NCBI GenBank assembly: GCA_019637155.1
Contig: JAHBWE010000022.1
Span: 1-64,000, forward strand
Direction: 5' to 3'
Origin: Labilithrix sp.
GTDB lineage: Bacteria; Myxococcota_A; Polyangia; Polyangiales; Polyangiaceae
DNA: 64,000 bases
The notes under the pieces are model-generated. The model was not told the DNA's origin, did not search any database, and saw only the letters and a program-made list of their open reading frames with translations. This document shows positions 15,966 to 24,667 of this stretch, piece after piece. A program made the translations under genes and the position numbers. Numbering within the stretch: the first letter of the stretch is position 1; each line of letters starts with the position of its first letter.

Positions 15966-18011
15966 CTAATCGAGCTTCACCGAGTACACGAAGGTCTGCT
16001 TCGGCGCGCGGGTCATGCGCTCGGTGATGACCTCGTGCACCTTCTTGCGATCGCCGGTGACGTCGACCCACTCCTTGATGAGGACCTCCGCCCGCGCCTT
16101 GTCGCCCTTGCCCTTGATCTGCGCGACCTCCTTCATCAGCGAGGTGACCGCGGCCGGCACCTTCGGGAGATCGACCTCGAAGCAGCCCTTGTCCTTCTCG
16201 TTCGCGGCGGTAGCGTCGGCCTTCCAGCTCATCGCGCCGTTCTTCATCAGCCAGCCGACCTGGATCGCGGCGAGCTGGCTGTAGTTCTTCGGATGATGGT
16301 TGTCCTCGTACATGCCGCGCGAGACGTGGCCGAACGCCCAGAAGACGTCGCGCACGAACGTCTTGTCCGCCGCCTCCTTGTCGAGCTGCTTCTTCCCCAC
16401 GAGCCAGTCCGTGTAATAGAGCGCCGCCGTCTGCGCCTTGAGCTCCTCGAGCGTGGAGGCGAGGGGACCGCCGAAGGCCTCGCGATCGATCTTGCCGTTC
16501 GCCTTGTACTGGTGCGCGGGGCCGAGGTTGTGCGCGGCCTCGTGAAGGACGGTCGACATCAGGAGCGCCTCCGGATCGTCCGTCCACTTCGTCATCGTGT
16601 CCTTGCAGAAGAGCGAGTCGGCCTGGCCCTTCGCCGCCGCGACGCTGTCGGGGTCGGAGTAGAAGTTCGTCATCGCGACGGTGCGGCCGCGGCCCTGGTT
16701 CGCGACCGGGCCGAAGTTCGGGAGCGACTGGCCGATCGTGGCGCCGGACGGCGGCCGCGAGTCGCCGGCGTTGAGGACGACGTCGATGAAGTCCGGGATC
16801 TTGAAGCTCACCTTGCGCGCGGTGTACGGCGGGCCCGCGAGCTTCGCGATCGCGTTCTCCATCTCCGTCTTGAGCGGGTCGAGCTTCGCTTGCCACTTCG
16901 CCGCGCCCTGGTTCACGAGCGCGAAGCTCACGTGGAAGAGCGCCTTCGTGCTGCAAGGCTCGTGGTAGACCTCGTCCGGGCCGATGCGGAGATAGAACTT
17001 CGAGCTCTTCGTATCCATATTCGCCCACGCCTCGTCGGCGGGCCACCAGTCGTCGTCGAGGAACGCCTTCGCCGCGGCGTCGAGGTACGCGCGCAGCGCG
17101 GGCTCGGTCCCGCCGAGCGCGGCGGACGCCTCCTTGATGTCGGCCGCGATCGCCGCGACGTCGGCCTTCCACGTCTCGTGGTACGGCCTCGACTTGAGCT
17201 CGCCCTTCTCGTCGGCGACGACGGTCGTGAACGGATCGGCGAGCGTCTTGTCCTTGCTCTTGCCGAGGCCCTCGCAGAATTTCGGATCGTCGGCGAGGAG
17301 CTTCGCCGGGTAGAGCCCCGAGATCTTCGTCTTCGGCATGTCCTCGGGGAGGAGCGCGCCGCAGTTGGGATCGGCCTCCGTCGCCGGCGCCTTGCACTTC
17401 GGCTCCTGGTTCCGGAAAAAGAGCGTCTTGCTCGCGGGATCGTTGGGCGGCAGCTTCGCCATCAGATCGAGCGTGCCCTCCTGCTTCGCGTAGAGGACCT
17501 CGATCTTCTCCGCCGCCTTGAGGATCGCGGCGACGAACTTCTTCTCCTCCGGCGTCGCCTTCGAGAAGTCGCTCGCGACGAGCGTGGTGCGGCCCTGCGC
17601 GAGCTCCTTCCGCACCGCCGCGTTGCGCGGGCTGGACGGCGGCGCCTCGCTCTGACGCACCATCGCCTCGTAGGCGGCGAGGAGCTTCGGCGTGAAGGTG
17701 CCGTCCGCGGCGACGTAGTCGGCGAGCTTCGCGCCGCGCTCGAGGCCCCAGTAGATCGCGAGCTCGTTCGGGTCGAGCGTCTTGTTGCCGTTGTCGTCGC
17801 TCGTCCAGAAGATCGGCAGCGCGAGCTCCGGCGCGACGCGGTTGAAGTCCGTCCGCGAGAGGCGGTCGAGCGTCTTCGGCGCGGGCGGCGGCGGCGGAGG
17901 AGGCGGCGGCGTCACGACCGGCGGCGGCGCGGTGGGCACCTGCGGCGGAGGCTCTTCCCCGCAGGCGAGGAGCAGCACCGGAGCGACGAGGCCGAGCAGA
18001 CGTAGCTTCAT
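15966..18011 (-). CDS. Lipoprotein with zincin-like HExxH motif (possible M49-like peptidase)
   Basis: A 681-residue lipoprotein. The signal peptide has a lipobox (LLLAC, Cys at about 17), followed by a long Pro-rich spacer. Around residue 490 is HEAAH (H490, E491, H494), and about 28 residues later STLEELKAQ supplies Glu 522/523, the spacing expected for the third zinc ligand of a gluzincin. The layout resembles dipeptidyl-peptidase III (M49) relatives, where a helix with EE follows the zinc motif, but the identity is tentative. It would act in the periplasm or on the outer membrane. Its stop lies 17 nt before the aat start. Confidence 0.7.
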   Translation of the reverse strand: MKLRLLGLVAPVLLLACGEEPPPQVPTAPPPVVTPPPPPPPPPAPKTLDRLSRTDFNRVAPELALPIFWTSDDNGNKTLDPNELAIYWGLERGAKLADYVAADGTFTPKLLAAYEAMVRQSEAPPSSPRNAAVRKELAQGRTTLVASDFSKATPEEKKFVAAILKAAEKIEVLYAKQEGTLDLMAKLPPNDPASKTLFFRNQEPKCKAPATEADPNCGALLPEDMPKTKISGLYPAKLLADDPKFCEGLGKSKDKTLADPFTTVVADEKGELKSRPYHETWKADVAAIAADIKEASAALGGTEPALRAYLDAAAKAFLDDDWWPADEAWANMDTKSSKFYLRIGPDEVYHEPCSTKALFHVSFALVNQGAAKWQAKLDPLKTEMENAIAKLAGPPYTARKVSFKIPDFIDVVLNAGDSRPPSGATIGQSLPNFGPVANQGRGRTVAMTNFYSDPDSVAAAKGQADSLFCKDTMTKWTDDPEALLMSTVLHEAAHNLGPAHQYKANGKIDREAFGGPLASTLEELKAQTAALYYTDWLVGKKQLDKEAADKTFVRDVFWAFGHVSRGMYEDNHHPKNYSQLAAIQVGWLMKNGAMSWKADATAANEKDKGCFEVDLPKVPAAVTSLMKEVAQIKGKGDKARAEVLIKEWVDVTGDRKKVHEVITERMTRAPKQTFVYSVKLD

Positions 18012-18067
18012 GGGCCGCGTTTCTCTCGCCGTCGCGCCGCGCCGTCAACGTGTAGCCTACCGGCAAC

Positions 18068-18907
18068 GTGCGAATCCCGACCGACAGCGAGGTCCGTAGG
18101 AGGGTCGATCGACTCGAGCTGCCGTGGAACGACTTCGGCATCGATCCGTTCGGGGTCTCGAAGGACGCGCTCGCGATCTGGTTCAGCGCGATGAAGTTCT
18201 TCTATCGCCACTACTTCTCGGTCGAGTCGCACGGCATCGAGCACGTGCCGCGGAGGGGCCGCGTCATGCTGATCGGCAATCACTCCGGCGGCTTCGCGCT
18301 CGACGGCATGATGACGATCTGCTCCCAGTTCTTCGATCGCGAGCCCCCGCGCCTCGCGCAGGCGATGGTCGAGAAGTTCGTGAACACGGTCCCCTTCGGC
18401 TCCCAGATCTCGAGCCGCCTCGGCCACCTCACCGGCCTCCCCGCGCACGCGGAGCGCCTCCTCGCCGACGAGCGCATGCTCATGGTCTTCCCCGAGGGCG
18501 TGAAGGGCACCGCGAAGCTCTTCAAGGAGCGCTACTCGCTCGTGCACTTCGGGACCGGCTTCATGCGCCTCGCGATGAAGATGAAGACCCCGATCGTGCC
18601 GTTCGCGTTCATGGGCGGCGGAGAGGCGGTGCCGACGATCTCGAACGCGCGCGCGCTCGGGAAGATCCTCGGCGTGCCGTACGTCCCGATCACGCCGTGG
18701 GGGCTCGCGATCCCGATCCCGGCGAAGCTCGAGGTCTACTACTCGGAGCCGATGACCTTCGAAGGCACCGGCACGGAGGAGGACGAGGTCGTGCTCGCGA
18801 ACGTCGACGAGGTGAAGGACCGCATCGCGAGCCTCATCGACGTCGGACGGCGGCGGCGCAAGGGCGAGGTCCTCGCGCTCCCCGCCTACGCGCGGAGCAA
18901 GTCGTGA
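18068..18907 (+). CDS. PlsC-like lysophospholipid acyltransferase
   Basis: A 279-residue acyltransferase, probably membrane-associated, that would esterify a lysolipid or glycerol acceptor with an acyl group. The family blocks are NHSGGFALDG (residues 71-80, catalytic His 72; the His-to-Asp spacing is longer than in classical PlsC) and FPEG (141-144), plus the later block TPIVPFAFMGGGE. The start is GTG 18068. The next gene begins inside its stop (GTGA), so the acyltransferase and the SDR enzyme are coupled and probably modify one lipid. Confidence 0.88.
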   Translation: MRIPTDSEVRRRVDRLELPWNDFGIDPFGVSKDALAIWFSAMKFFYRHYFSVESHGIEHVPRRGRVMLIGNHSGGFALDGMMTICSQFFDREPPRLAQAMVEKFVNTVPFGSQISSRLGHLTGLPAHAERLLADERMLMVFPEGVKGTAKLFKERYSLVHFGTGFMRLAMKMKTPIVPFAFMGGGEAVPTISNARALGKILGVPYVPITPWGLAIPIPAKLEVYYSEPMTFEGTGTEEDEVVLANVDEVKDRIASLIDVGRRRRKGEVLALPAYARSKS

Positions 18908-19836
18908 AGGTCCTCGTCCCCGGCATCTCCGGCCGCCTCGGGCGCATGCTCGCCGAGGAGCTCATCGAGAAGGGGCACGACGTCATCGGCATCGATCGGC
19001 GCCCGTTCCACGACGCGCCGCGAGGCGTCGAGATGCACGAGCTCGACATCCGCAAGCGCGCGGCGGAGGAGGTGTTCCGCCGCGTGCGCCCGAACGCCGT
19101 CATCCACATGGCGACGGTCACGCACCTCGTCCACCAGAGCGAAGACCGCTACCGCATCAACCTCGGCGGCACGCGCGCCGTGTTCGAGCACTCCTCCGCG
19201 TACGGCGCCGAGCACGTCGTCTTCGTCGGCCGCCACACGTACTACGGCGCGGCCGCGGACTCGCCGCTCTTCCACGTCGAGGACGAGCCGCCGATGGGCC
19301 TCGCGCACTTCCCTCAGCTCGCGGACCTCGTCGCGGCCGACCTCTACGCCGGCTCCGCGCTCTGGCGCTACCCGACCTTCACGACGAGCGTGCTCCGGAT
19401 GGTCTACACGCTCGGCCCCACCGGTCACGGCACGCTCGCGACGTTCCTGCGCGGCGCGCGCGTCCCGACCATCATGGGCTACGACCCGCTGTTTCATTTC
19501 ATGCACGAACGGGACGTGATCGGCGCGCTCGTCACCACGCTCGACTCGCGTCCGCGCGGCGTCTTCAACGTGTGTGGCCCCGCGCCGGTCCCGCTCTCCG
19601 TCATCATCAAGGAGACCGGGCGCACGAACATCCCCGTCCCGTCGCCGCTGCTCGTCGCGGCGCTCGGGCGTTTCGGTCTCCCCAAGCTCCCCCCAGGCGC
19701 GCTCGACCACATCCGCTACCCCATCACCGTCGACGCGAGCGCGTTCACCGCCGCGACGAAGTTCGCGCACACGATCGACGCGAAGACCGCGATGCGCGCC
19801 TACAAGGACGCGTTCCCGCGACCGAGCACCTCGTAG
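18904..19836 (+). CDS. NAD(P)-dependent epimerase/dehydratase (extended SDR)
   Basis: A 310-residue Rossmann-fold oxidoreductase. The nucleotide-binding motif GISGRLG is at residues 7-13, an acidic residue ends strand 2 (VIGIDRRP), and D48-I-R (HELDIRK) is the third binding motif. The expected YxxxK catalytic pair is not evident: the region reads RHTYYGAAADS, with Tyr but no Lys four residues on. It may therefore be a reductase of altered chemistry or a binding protein. The GTG start overlaps the acyltransferase stop. A hairpin follows the stop codon at 19852-19870. Confidence 0.85.
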   Translation: MKVLVPGISGRLGRMLAEELIEKGHDVIGIDRRPFHDAPRGVEMHELDIRKRAAEEVFRRVRPNAVIHMATVTHLVHQSEDRYRINLGGTRAVFEHSSAYGAEHVVFVGRHTYYGAAADSPLFHVEDEPPMGLAHFPQLADLVAADLYAGSALWRYPTFTTSVLRMVYTLGPTGHGTLATFLRGARVPTIMGYDPLFHFMHERDVIGALVTTLDSRPRGVFNVCGPAPVPLSVIIKETGRTNIPVPSPLLVAALGRFGLPKLPPGALDHIRYPITVDASAFTAATKFAHTIDAKTAMRAYKDAFPRPSTS

Positions 19837-19845
19837 CGAAGTCGT

Positions 19846-19873
19846 CGGGGTGCAGGGGCGCAGCCCCTGCGTT
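19846..19873 (+). repeat. 28-nt inverted-repeat element, left copy (hairpin after the SDR gene)
   Basis: It contains the perfect 8-bp stem GCAGGGGC/GCCCCTGC with a GCA loop (19852-19870), ten bases after the SDR stop codon. The whole 28 nt is the exact reverse complement of 20894-20921. It probably stops transcription of the acyltransferase/SDR unit, but there is no U-run, so an intrinsic terminator is not certain. Confidence 0.7.
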
Positions 19874-20025
19874 GAGAATGAAACGTTCCGTCCTTCGTGC
19901 TCGTCCATGTCTGGATCGATGGACCCCCAGACGAGAGGGCACCAGGCCTCGAACCGAGGGAAAAATAGCCGGGGGTTCGGGGCTGGTGCCTGGCCCGGAC
20001 TTCGCAATGAGCTGGTCGGTCCCCG

Positions 20026-20895
20026 ATGCCCGTCTACCCGCACCGCCATACCGGAGAGTTGCCTGTCGGCTCCGGGAACTATGATGCGGTCGCGATCCCG
20101 CGCGCCCCGCGGACCCCGCAGTTCGCCCCGCAGATGGTGCCGGCGACCGGCCCGTACCACGCGGCGGCGGCCTCGAGCCGCGTGCCCGCCGCGGCGCACT
20201 CGCTCTCGCCGGTGGCGATGGCCTCCGCGCGCAACGCCGTCGCGACGGGCCCCTACGCCGTGCAAGACACGCAGGAAGTGAAGGCGCGTCCGTCCGCGAA
20301 GGCGGGCTTCTCGATCCTCCTCGCCGGCGCGATCATCGGCGGCCTCATCGGCGCGGTGACGCACGCGCGCGAGACCGCGGCCGACGCGTTCGCGAGCGCG
20401 CAGGTCGAGACGGTCGAGAAGGCCGACCTCCGCGATCAAGATCCGATCGGCGACGCTCCGCCGCCCGGCGCGATCCCTCCGCTCCCGAACGGCGTGCTGC
20501 CGAGCCTCGTCCCCGACGCGAACGACGCGGTGAAGGCGGACAGGGTCGAGGAGAAGAAGGAGAAGCCGGCGAAGAAGTTTGCGTTCGGCGGCGGCTTCGC
20601 GAAGGCGCGCAGCAACACGTCGAGCAGCGTCGACAAGGGCGCCGAGAACGCGATCGCGCAGGACGAGAAGCCCTCCAAGAAGAAGGGCAAGAAGGGCGGC
20701 GGCGACGACGACGGCTACACGGTCGCGTCGAACGGCGAGGACCGCGCGGAGAAGACCGAGACGCCGAAGAAGAAGGCCGCCGCCGCGTCCTCCGACGACG
20801 ACGAGAAGCCCAAGAAGAAGGGCGGCAAGAAGGGCGGCACCGACGCGGAGAGCGTCCTCCGCGCCGCGATGGGCGCCACCGAGAACAGCCTCTAA
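20026..20895 (+). CDS. Single-pass membrane protein with charged low-complexity tail, function unknown
   Basis: A 289-residue protein not matched to a family. Residues 1-88 are Pro/Ala/Tyr-rich and probably cytoplasmic. One hydrophobic helix is at about 92-108 (GFSILLAGAIIGGLIGAV). The rest is hydrophilic, with a Pro-rich part (DAPPPGAIPPLPNGVLP) and a Lys/Gly/Asp-rich tail with repeats of the type KKKGKKGGG. The gene stands alone, with the 28-nt inverted repeats close outside both ends. A structured 190-nt region precedes it, containing a GGCACCAG/CTGGTGCC pairing (19938-19945 with 19983-19990). Confidence 0.6.
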   Translation: MPVYPHRHTGELPVGSGNYDAVAIPRAPRTPQFAPQMVPATGPYHAAAASSRVPAAAHSLSPVAMASARNAVATGPYAVQDTQEVKARPSAKAGFSILLAGAIIGGLIGAVTHARETAADAFASAQVETVEKADLRDQDPIGDAPPPGAIPPLPNGVLPSLVPDANDAVKADRVEEKKEKPAKKFAFGGGFAKARSNTSSSVDKGAENAIAQDEKPSKKKGKKGGGDDDGYTVASNGEDRAEKTETPKKKAAAASSDDDEKPKKKGGKKGGTDAESVLRAAMGATENSL

Positions 20896-20921
20896 CGCAG
20901 GGGCTGCGCCCCTGCACCCCG
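20894..20921 (-). repeat. 28-nt inverted-repeat element, right copy
   Basis: Exact reverse complement of 19846-19873, starting within the stop codon of the membrane-protein gene. The stem GCAGGGGC/GCCCCTGC with a TGC loop is at 20897-20915. It lies between the convergent genes ending at 20895 and 20982, so it may serve as a two-way terminator. It runs directly into the dispersed repeat copy B. Confidence 0.7.
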
Positions 20922-20973
20922 CTCGCAGCCGTAGGACGCGCGAGTACGCGCATCCTCCGCTGCTCGCCGATGC
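20919..20973 (+). repeat. Dispersed repeat, copy B
   Basis: It shares two blocks with 12896-12942 (opposite strand) and has 8 extra bases (AGTACGCG, 20943-20950) between them. It sits in the 85-nt gap between two convergent genes, next to the 28-nt hairpin element. The pairing of hairpin and downstream block at both sites suggests one repeat family. Confidence 0.7.
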
Positions 20974-20981
20974 ACGCTAAG

Positions 20982-21704
20982 TCATTCGGGGTCGGTGTCG
21001 ACGACGCGGAGGTCGATCTCCACCGTCCCGCCGAGGATCGCGACGTACTTGCGTGAGACCTCGATCGCCTCATCGACGCCCGAGAGCTCGAGGACCGCGA
21101 AGCCGCCGATCAGCTCCTTCGACTCGGTGAAGGGGCCGTCGACCATGCGCATGTCGTTGTTCACGAAGAAGAGGCGCTTCGCGCTCGACGCGGGCTGCAG
21201 GGCCACGCCGCGGAGGAGCACGCCCGCCTTCGTCATCTCCGTCTTCAGCCGCGTGACGTCGGCCTTCTGCTTCGAGGTGCGCTCGCCCTTCGCGTTCGCC
21301 TTCTCGATGAGCAGGAGCTGAAGCGGCGCGTCCTTCGGCTCCGGGACGAGCCCGAGGTCCCACGGCTCGGTGACCTTTCCGAGCTCGATCTCGCCGTCGC
21401 CGAGGATCTTGCCGTAGCGCTCCGCCCAGCCGATCGCCTCTTCGCGCGTCTTCACCTTGAGGAGGAGCGCCGCGGCCGGGAGCTCGTTCTCGCCGGTGTA
21501 CGGGCCGTGCTTGATCGTGCTGCGACCGTCCTTGAACGTGAGGCGCGTGCGCGTCTTGCTCGCGCCGAGCCCCGCGCCGTCGATCAGCTTCCCGGCCTTC
21601 GCGAAGCCGCCGACGAACGCGCCCATCTCGTGAACGAGCTTCATGTCGGGCTTCTCGCCGGCCTCGGTCTTCGGATCGTGCTTGTGCATCATCATGAAAC
21701 GCAT
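20982..21704 (-). CDS. Tandem YCII/DGPF-domain protein
   Basis: A 240-residue protein with two YCII-related domains. The first begins MRFMMMHKHDP and carries KHGPYTGENE; the second carries the signature VDGPFTESKELIGGFAVLE near the C-terminus. Proteins of this group are often linked to ECF sigma factors in actinobacteria, but no such gene is nearby. The start is well supported by an unusually strong ribosome site, AAGGAGG, 5-6 nt before the ATG. Function is unknown. Confidence 0.85.
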   Translation of the reverse strand: MRFMMMHKHDPKTEAGEKPDMKLVHEMGAFVGGFAKAGKLIDGAGLGASKTRTRLTFKDGRSTIKHGPYTGENELPAAALLLKVKTREEAIGWAERYGKILGDGEIELGKVTEPWDLGLVPEPKDAPLQLLLIEKANAKGERTSKQKADVTRLKTEMTKAGVLLRGVALQPASSAKRLFFVNNDMRMVDGPFTESKELIGGFAVLELSGVDEAIEVSRKYVAILGGTVEIDLRVVDTDPE

Positions 21705-21788
21705 GGGGACCTCCTTACGCGAGGACGTCAGGCACGCGGCCTTTGGATCGACACGCGCGGCGATCTTTTTGTAAGTAACGAGAACTGT

Positions 21789-22787
21789 TTAGCGATCGCC
21801 GAGCTCGATGCTGTAGCTGAGCAGCGACGCCATGTCGCCGACGCCGAGGATCGGCGCGGGGGCGGAGTTCTCGACCACGACGTAGTAGACGCCCTTCGGG
21901 ACCGGGATCGCGAGGCGCGTGTCCTGCGCGAGCTGGCCGCCGCCGAGCACCACGCCCGGCGGCGGAGCGAGCGGCTGCGCGGTCTCGTACGCGCGACGCC
22001 AGGCCTCGCCGACGCTCCGCTCCACGACGACGTACGTGAGCTGCGGTCCCGTGACCGACGCGCGGAAGAAGAGCGAGACGCGATCGTCCTCGACGAAGAG
22101 CGGACCGAGGAACTCGCGCGACTGCGACGCGACGTTCGTGAGGTCGTTCGCGAGGAGGACGTGGCCCTTGCCCGGCTTGAACTGGCGCTTCGGCTTCGCC
22201 GGCGGCTCGAGGTGGCCGAGCGCGAAGTCGTCGCCGTCCTCCTGCCGCACGACGGTGAAGCCCTTGCCGATCTCGCTCTGCACGAGGCCGTTGCCGATCA
22301 CGCTCGCGACGTTGCCGAACGGCGTCTGCGTCGCGAGGTTCACGATCGGGTTCTCGACGCCGAGCACGCGCATGTCCGGCTGCTGCGTGAAGTGGGAGAA
22401 CTTGCCCCAGACGTACGTCGCGTCGTCCTCGAGGCGGAAGTCGGGGTGGTACTCGACCCCCATCGCGACGGAGAAGCCGACGCGCCGCGTGAACGGCATC
22501 ACGACGTAGCCGGTGCCGGCCGCGTTCATGACGATCGCCTTCTTCGCGTCGTCGACCGTGACGTGACACTGCGAAGGGAAGAAGCGGCCGATGCTCGCCT
22601 CACCCGACTGCGCCATCTTCAGCGGCACGCCGCGCTTCAGCATCTCGGGGCAGATCTTCGACGCGCCGAAGTTCGAGAACAGCCACCACCGGAGCTCGGG
22701 GCTCGAGTTCACCACGCCGGAGCAGGGGCAGCCGACCCCGGCGACGGCGAGCACGAGGACGAGGAGCGCGAGCGCGGGACGCGTCAT
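21789..22787 (-). CDS. Lipoprotein of unknown function
   Basis: A 332-residue predicted lipoprotein: a hydrophobic signal with lipobox (AGVGC, Cys about 20). The body is strand-rich, with no motif I can assign; AVGVEYHPDFRLEDDATYVWGKF-like segments suggest a soluble beta domain. The last third (GGGQLAQDTRLAIPVPKGVYYVVVENS) resembles a jelly-roll or PPC-type module. The ATG follows immediately after the stop of the upstream lipoprotein gene, so the two are co-transcribed. Confidence 0.7.
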   Translation of the reverse strand: MTRPALALLVLVLAVAGVGCPCSGVVNSSPELRWWLFSNFGASKICPEMLKRGVPLKMAQSGEASIGRFFPSQCHVTVDDAKKAIVMNAAGTGYVVMPFTRRVGFSVAMGVEYHPDFRLEDDATYVWGKFSHFTQQPDMRVLGVENPIVNLATQTPFGNVASVIGNGLVQSEIGKGFTVVRQEDGDDFALGHLEPPAKPKRQFKPGKGHVLLANDLTNVASQSREFLGPLFVEDDRVSLFFRASVTGPQLTYVVVERSVGEAWRRAYETAQPLAPPPGVVLGGGQLAQDTRLAIPVPKGVYYVVVENSAPAPILGVGDMASLLSYSIELGDR

Positions 22788-23693
22788 CTATTTCGGAGGC
22801 TCGACCGGCGCGCACGTCGAGACGCCCGCGCCCACGATGCGGAACCCCGCGTCGGGGACGACGACGCTGAGCGAGTCGTCGCTGCTCGTCTTCAGGCGCG
22901 TCACCGTCGACGTGCCGGTCGCGGCGGCGGTGTAGAACCAGAAGTCGCCGCCCCAGAACGAGAACGCCCACGAGTTCTGGGTCTGCACGCCGTTCAGGAC
23001 GACGTCGTTCGAGGTGTCGCCGTTGCTCGGCTTCACCTCCGCGAACGTCGCGTTGGGAGACGTCGTGAAGAAGCCGAAGAGCTTGCCGTCGCCGGTGCCG
23101 GTGAGCTCGGCGCCGCGGCCGGAGAGCGCGCCGGAGAAGTCGCCGAGCATCGTGATCTTCATCGTGTCGAGGTTGATCTTGCCGAAGCCCTTGCCCACCG
23201 CCGCGAGGTCGCCGAGGCCGGAGATGAAGAGCGTCTCCGTCGTCGAGCCGGGGCCGCTCGTCGCGAACGCCATCCCGAACTTGAAGAAGCCGACCTGGTT
23301 CGGCTGAAACTCGGTCGGCTCGCAGTGTGCGTTCTCCGTGCTCGCCTTGAAGAGCCGGCCGTCGGTGTAGTTGATCCAGGCGGTGCCCTGGCGATCGATC
23401 GCCATCGAGTTCGGCGTCACGCCGGCGCCGATCGCGCAGTCGAGCTGGCCGACGTTGGTGAACTTCCCCGCGTTCGGCGCGAAGCTGTAGAGGGTCGTGT
23501 CCGACGAGAGCACGTAGACGAGGCGGGCGGCGTCGGAGCAGTTGTCGTCGCTCGGCGTCGTGCCGCTGCTGCTGCTGCTCTTGCCGCCGATCGAGCCGCC
23601 GCTCGACGACGAGGCGCCGGTCGATCCCGGCGGCTCGCTCGTCCCGCATCCCATCGCCGCGACGACGGCGATGCACCAAACCCGGGCGCGCAT
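22788..23693 (-). CDS. Putative lipoprotein, propeller-like
   Basis: A 301-residue predicted lipoprotein. ATG 23693 is chosen because it begins a proper signal (MRARVWCIAVVAAMGC); a longer frame would put 27 Arg-rich residues before it. A Ser/Gly-rich spacer follows the lipobox. The body has repeated blades such as LVYVLSSDTTLYSFAP, GTAWINYTDGRLFKA and GDGKLFGFFTTSPNATFAEV, as in NHL/beta-propeller proteins. The stop codon touches the ATG of the next lipoprotein. The LysR gene ends 19 nt upstream. Confidence 0.7.
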   Translation of the reverse strand: MRARVWCIAVVAAMGCGTSEPPGSTGASSSSGGSIGGKSSSSSGTTPSDDNCSDAARLVYVLSSDTTLYSFAPNAGKFTNVGQLDCAIGAGVTPNSMAIDRQGTAWINYTDGRLFKASTENAHCEPTEFQPNQVGFFKFGMAFATSGPGSTTETLFISGLGDLAAVGKGFGKINLDTMKITMLGDFSGALSGRGAELTGTGDGKLFGFFTTSPNATFAEVKPSNGDTSNDVVLNGVQTQNSWAFSFWGGDFWFYTAAATGTSTVTRLKTSSDDSLSVVVPDAGFRIVGAGVSTCAPVEPPK

Positions 23694-23712
23694 CGCCCCA
23701 AGGATACACGGC

Positions 23713-24591
23713 TCACGGCTTTCGCAAGAGACGATGGAGCGCGAGCGCCGCCGGCGGAAGTCGATCGCGTCCACGATGTACGAGATAGAAGGGGCGTGAG
23801 ATCGGCGTCCGCTCGGCCGGCACGATCGCGAGCGCTTTCTGCGCGAGATCGCGCTCCACCGCGCGGCGGCTCAGGAGCGCGACCCCGACCCCGGCGCGGG
23901 TGTTGGCTTTTACCGCAGCGATGCTCCCGAGCTCCATCGCGACCGGGCGCTCGGGGAAGTAGCGATCGGTGAGGAGCCGCGTCGTCGTCCCGCGCGCGAG
24001 GGTCACGATCGGCGCGTTCGCCGCGCCCTCGCCCGGCGCGGCGACGAGCACGAGCTCGTCTTCGAGCCACTTCTCGCGCGCGAGGCCGGAGCGCGCCGCG
24101 CGGAGGAGGTCCGGGCTCGCGCGCGTTCGCCCCGCGCCGGGCGCGCTCACGCGCGCGAGGATCGCGAGGTCGAGGTCCCCCGCCTCGAGCGCGTCGAGCA
24201 GGTCGTCCTGGTTCGCCTCGCGGAGGAGGATCGAGACCGCGGCGTGTTTGGCGCGAAACCGCGCGAGCACGCCGGGCAGGTAATAGGTGCACGCCGTCGC
24301 GCCCGCGCCGAGGCGCACCGAGCCGGCGGTGAGCCCCATCACCTCCGCCACCGCGCGCCGTCCTTCCTCCACCGCCGCGAGCGCGGCGCGCGCGCGCGGC
24401 AACAGCGCGTCGCCCGCCGCCGTCAGCGTCGCGCCGCCCGGACCGCGATCGAAGAGCCGCGCCCCGAGCTGCGCCTCGAGGCGCTGGATCGACGCCGTCA
24501 GCGCCGGCTGCGTGACGTGGGCGTGGCGCGCGGCGGCGGTGAAGGTCCGGTACTGCGCGACGAGCGCGAAGTGGCGGAGCGGCTCGAGCAC
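23713..24591 (-). CDS. LysR-family transcriptional regulator
   Basis: A 292-residue regulator. The N-terminal winged helix-turn-helix is standard (FALVAQYRTFTAAARHAHVTQPALTASIQRLE, ending GARLFDR), followed by the periplasmic-binding-like effector domain (about 88-290). GTG 24591 is taken as start because it places the helix-turn-helix at the usual position; a frame open to 24636 would add 15 residues. It is divergent from the TauE-type permease gene, with a T-N11-A box between them, so it probably controls that gene. The effector may be a sulfur or organic acid compound (inferred). Confidence 0.93.
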   Translation of the reverse strand: MLEPLRHFALVAQYRTFTAAARHAHVTQPALTASIQRLEAQLGARLFDRGPGGATLTAAGDALLPRARAALAAVEEGRRAVAEVMGLTAGSVRLGAGATACTYYLPGVLARFRAKHAAVSILLREANQDDLLDALEAGDLDLAILARVSAPGAGRTRASPDLLRAARSGLAREKWLEDELVLVAAPGEGAANAPIVTLARGTTTRLLTDRYFPERPVAMELGSIAAVKANTRAGVGVALLSRRAVERDLAQKALAIVPAERTPISRPFYLVHRGRDRLPPAALALHRLLRKP

Positions 24592-24648
24592 GGTCCCCGC
24601 AGCATAGGGCACGAGTCGTCGAGGGCGTAGCCGCACCCGCGCCGCTGA

Positions 24649-24667
24649 CCATAAATAAAATCTATGG
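24649..24667. promoter_or_regulatory. CCATA-N9-TATGG dyad, likely LysR box
   Basis: CCATA (24649-24653) and TATGG (24663-24667) form a 19-bp dyad with a T-N11-A core (T24652, A24664), the hallmark of LysR-type sites. It lies in the short AT-rich gap between the LysR gene and the divergent permease. A second symmetry, ATAAAA (24655-24660) with TTTTAT (24677-24682), overlaps it and may be the activation site. Confidence 0.6.

Noticed and set aside
15232..18141. 969-codon frame joining aat with upstream DNA
   Set aside because: Only the last 238 codons are aat. The upstream part is an out-of-frame shadow of the lipoprotein peptidase gene.
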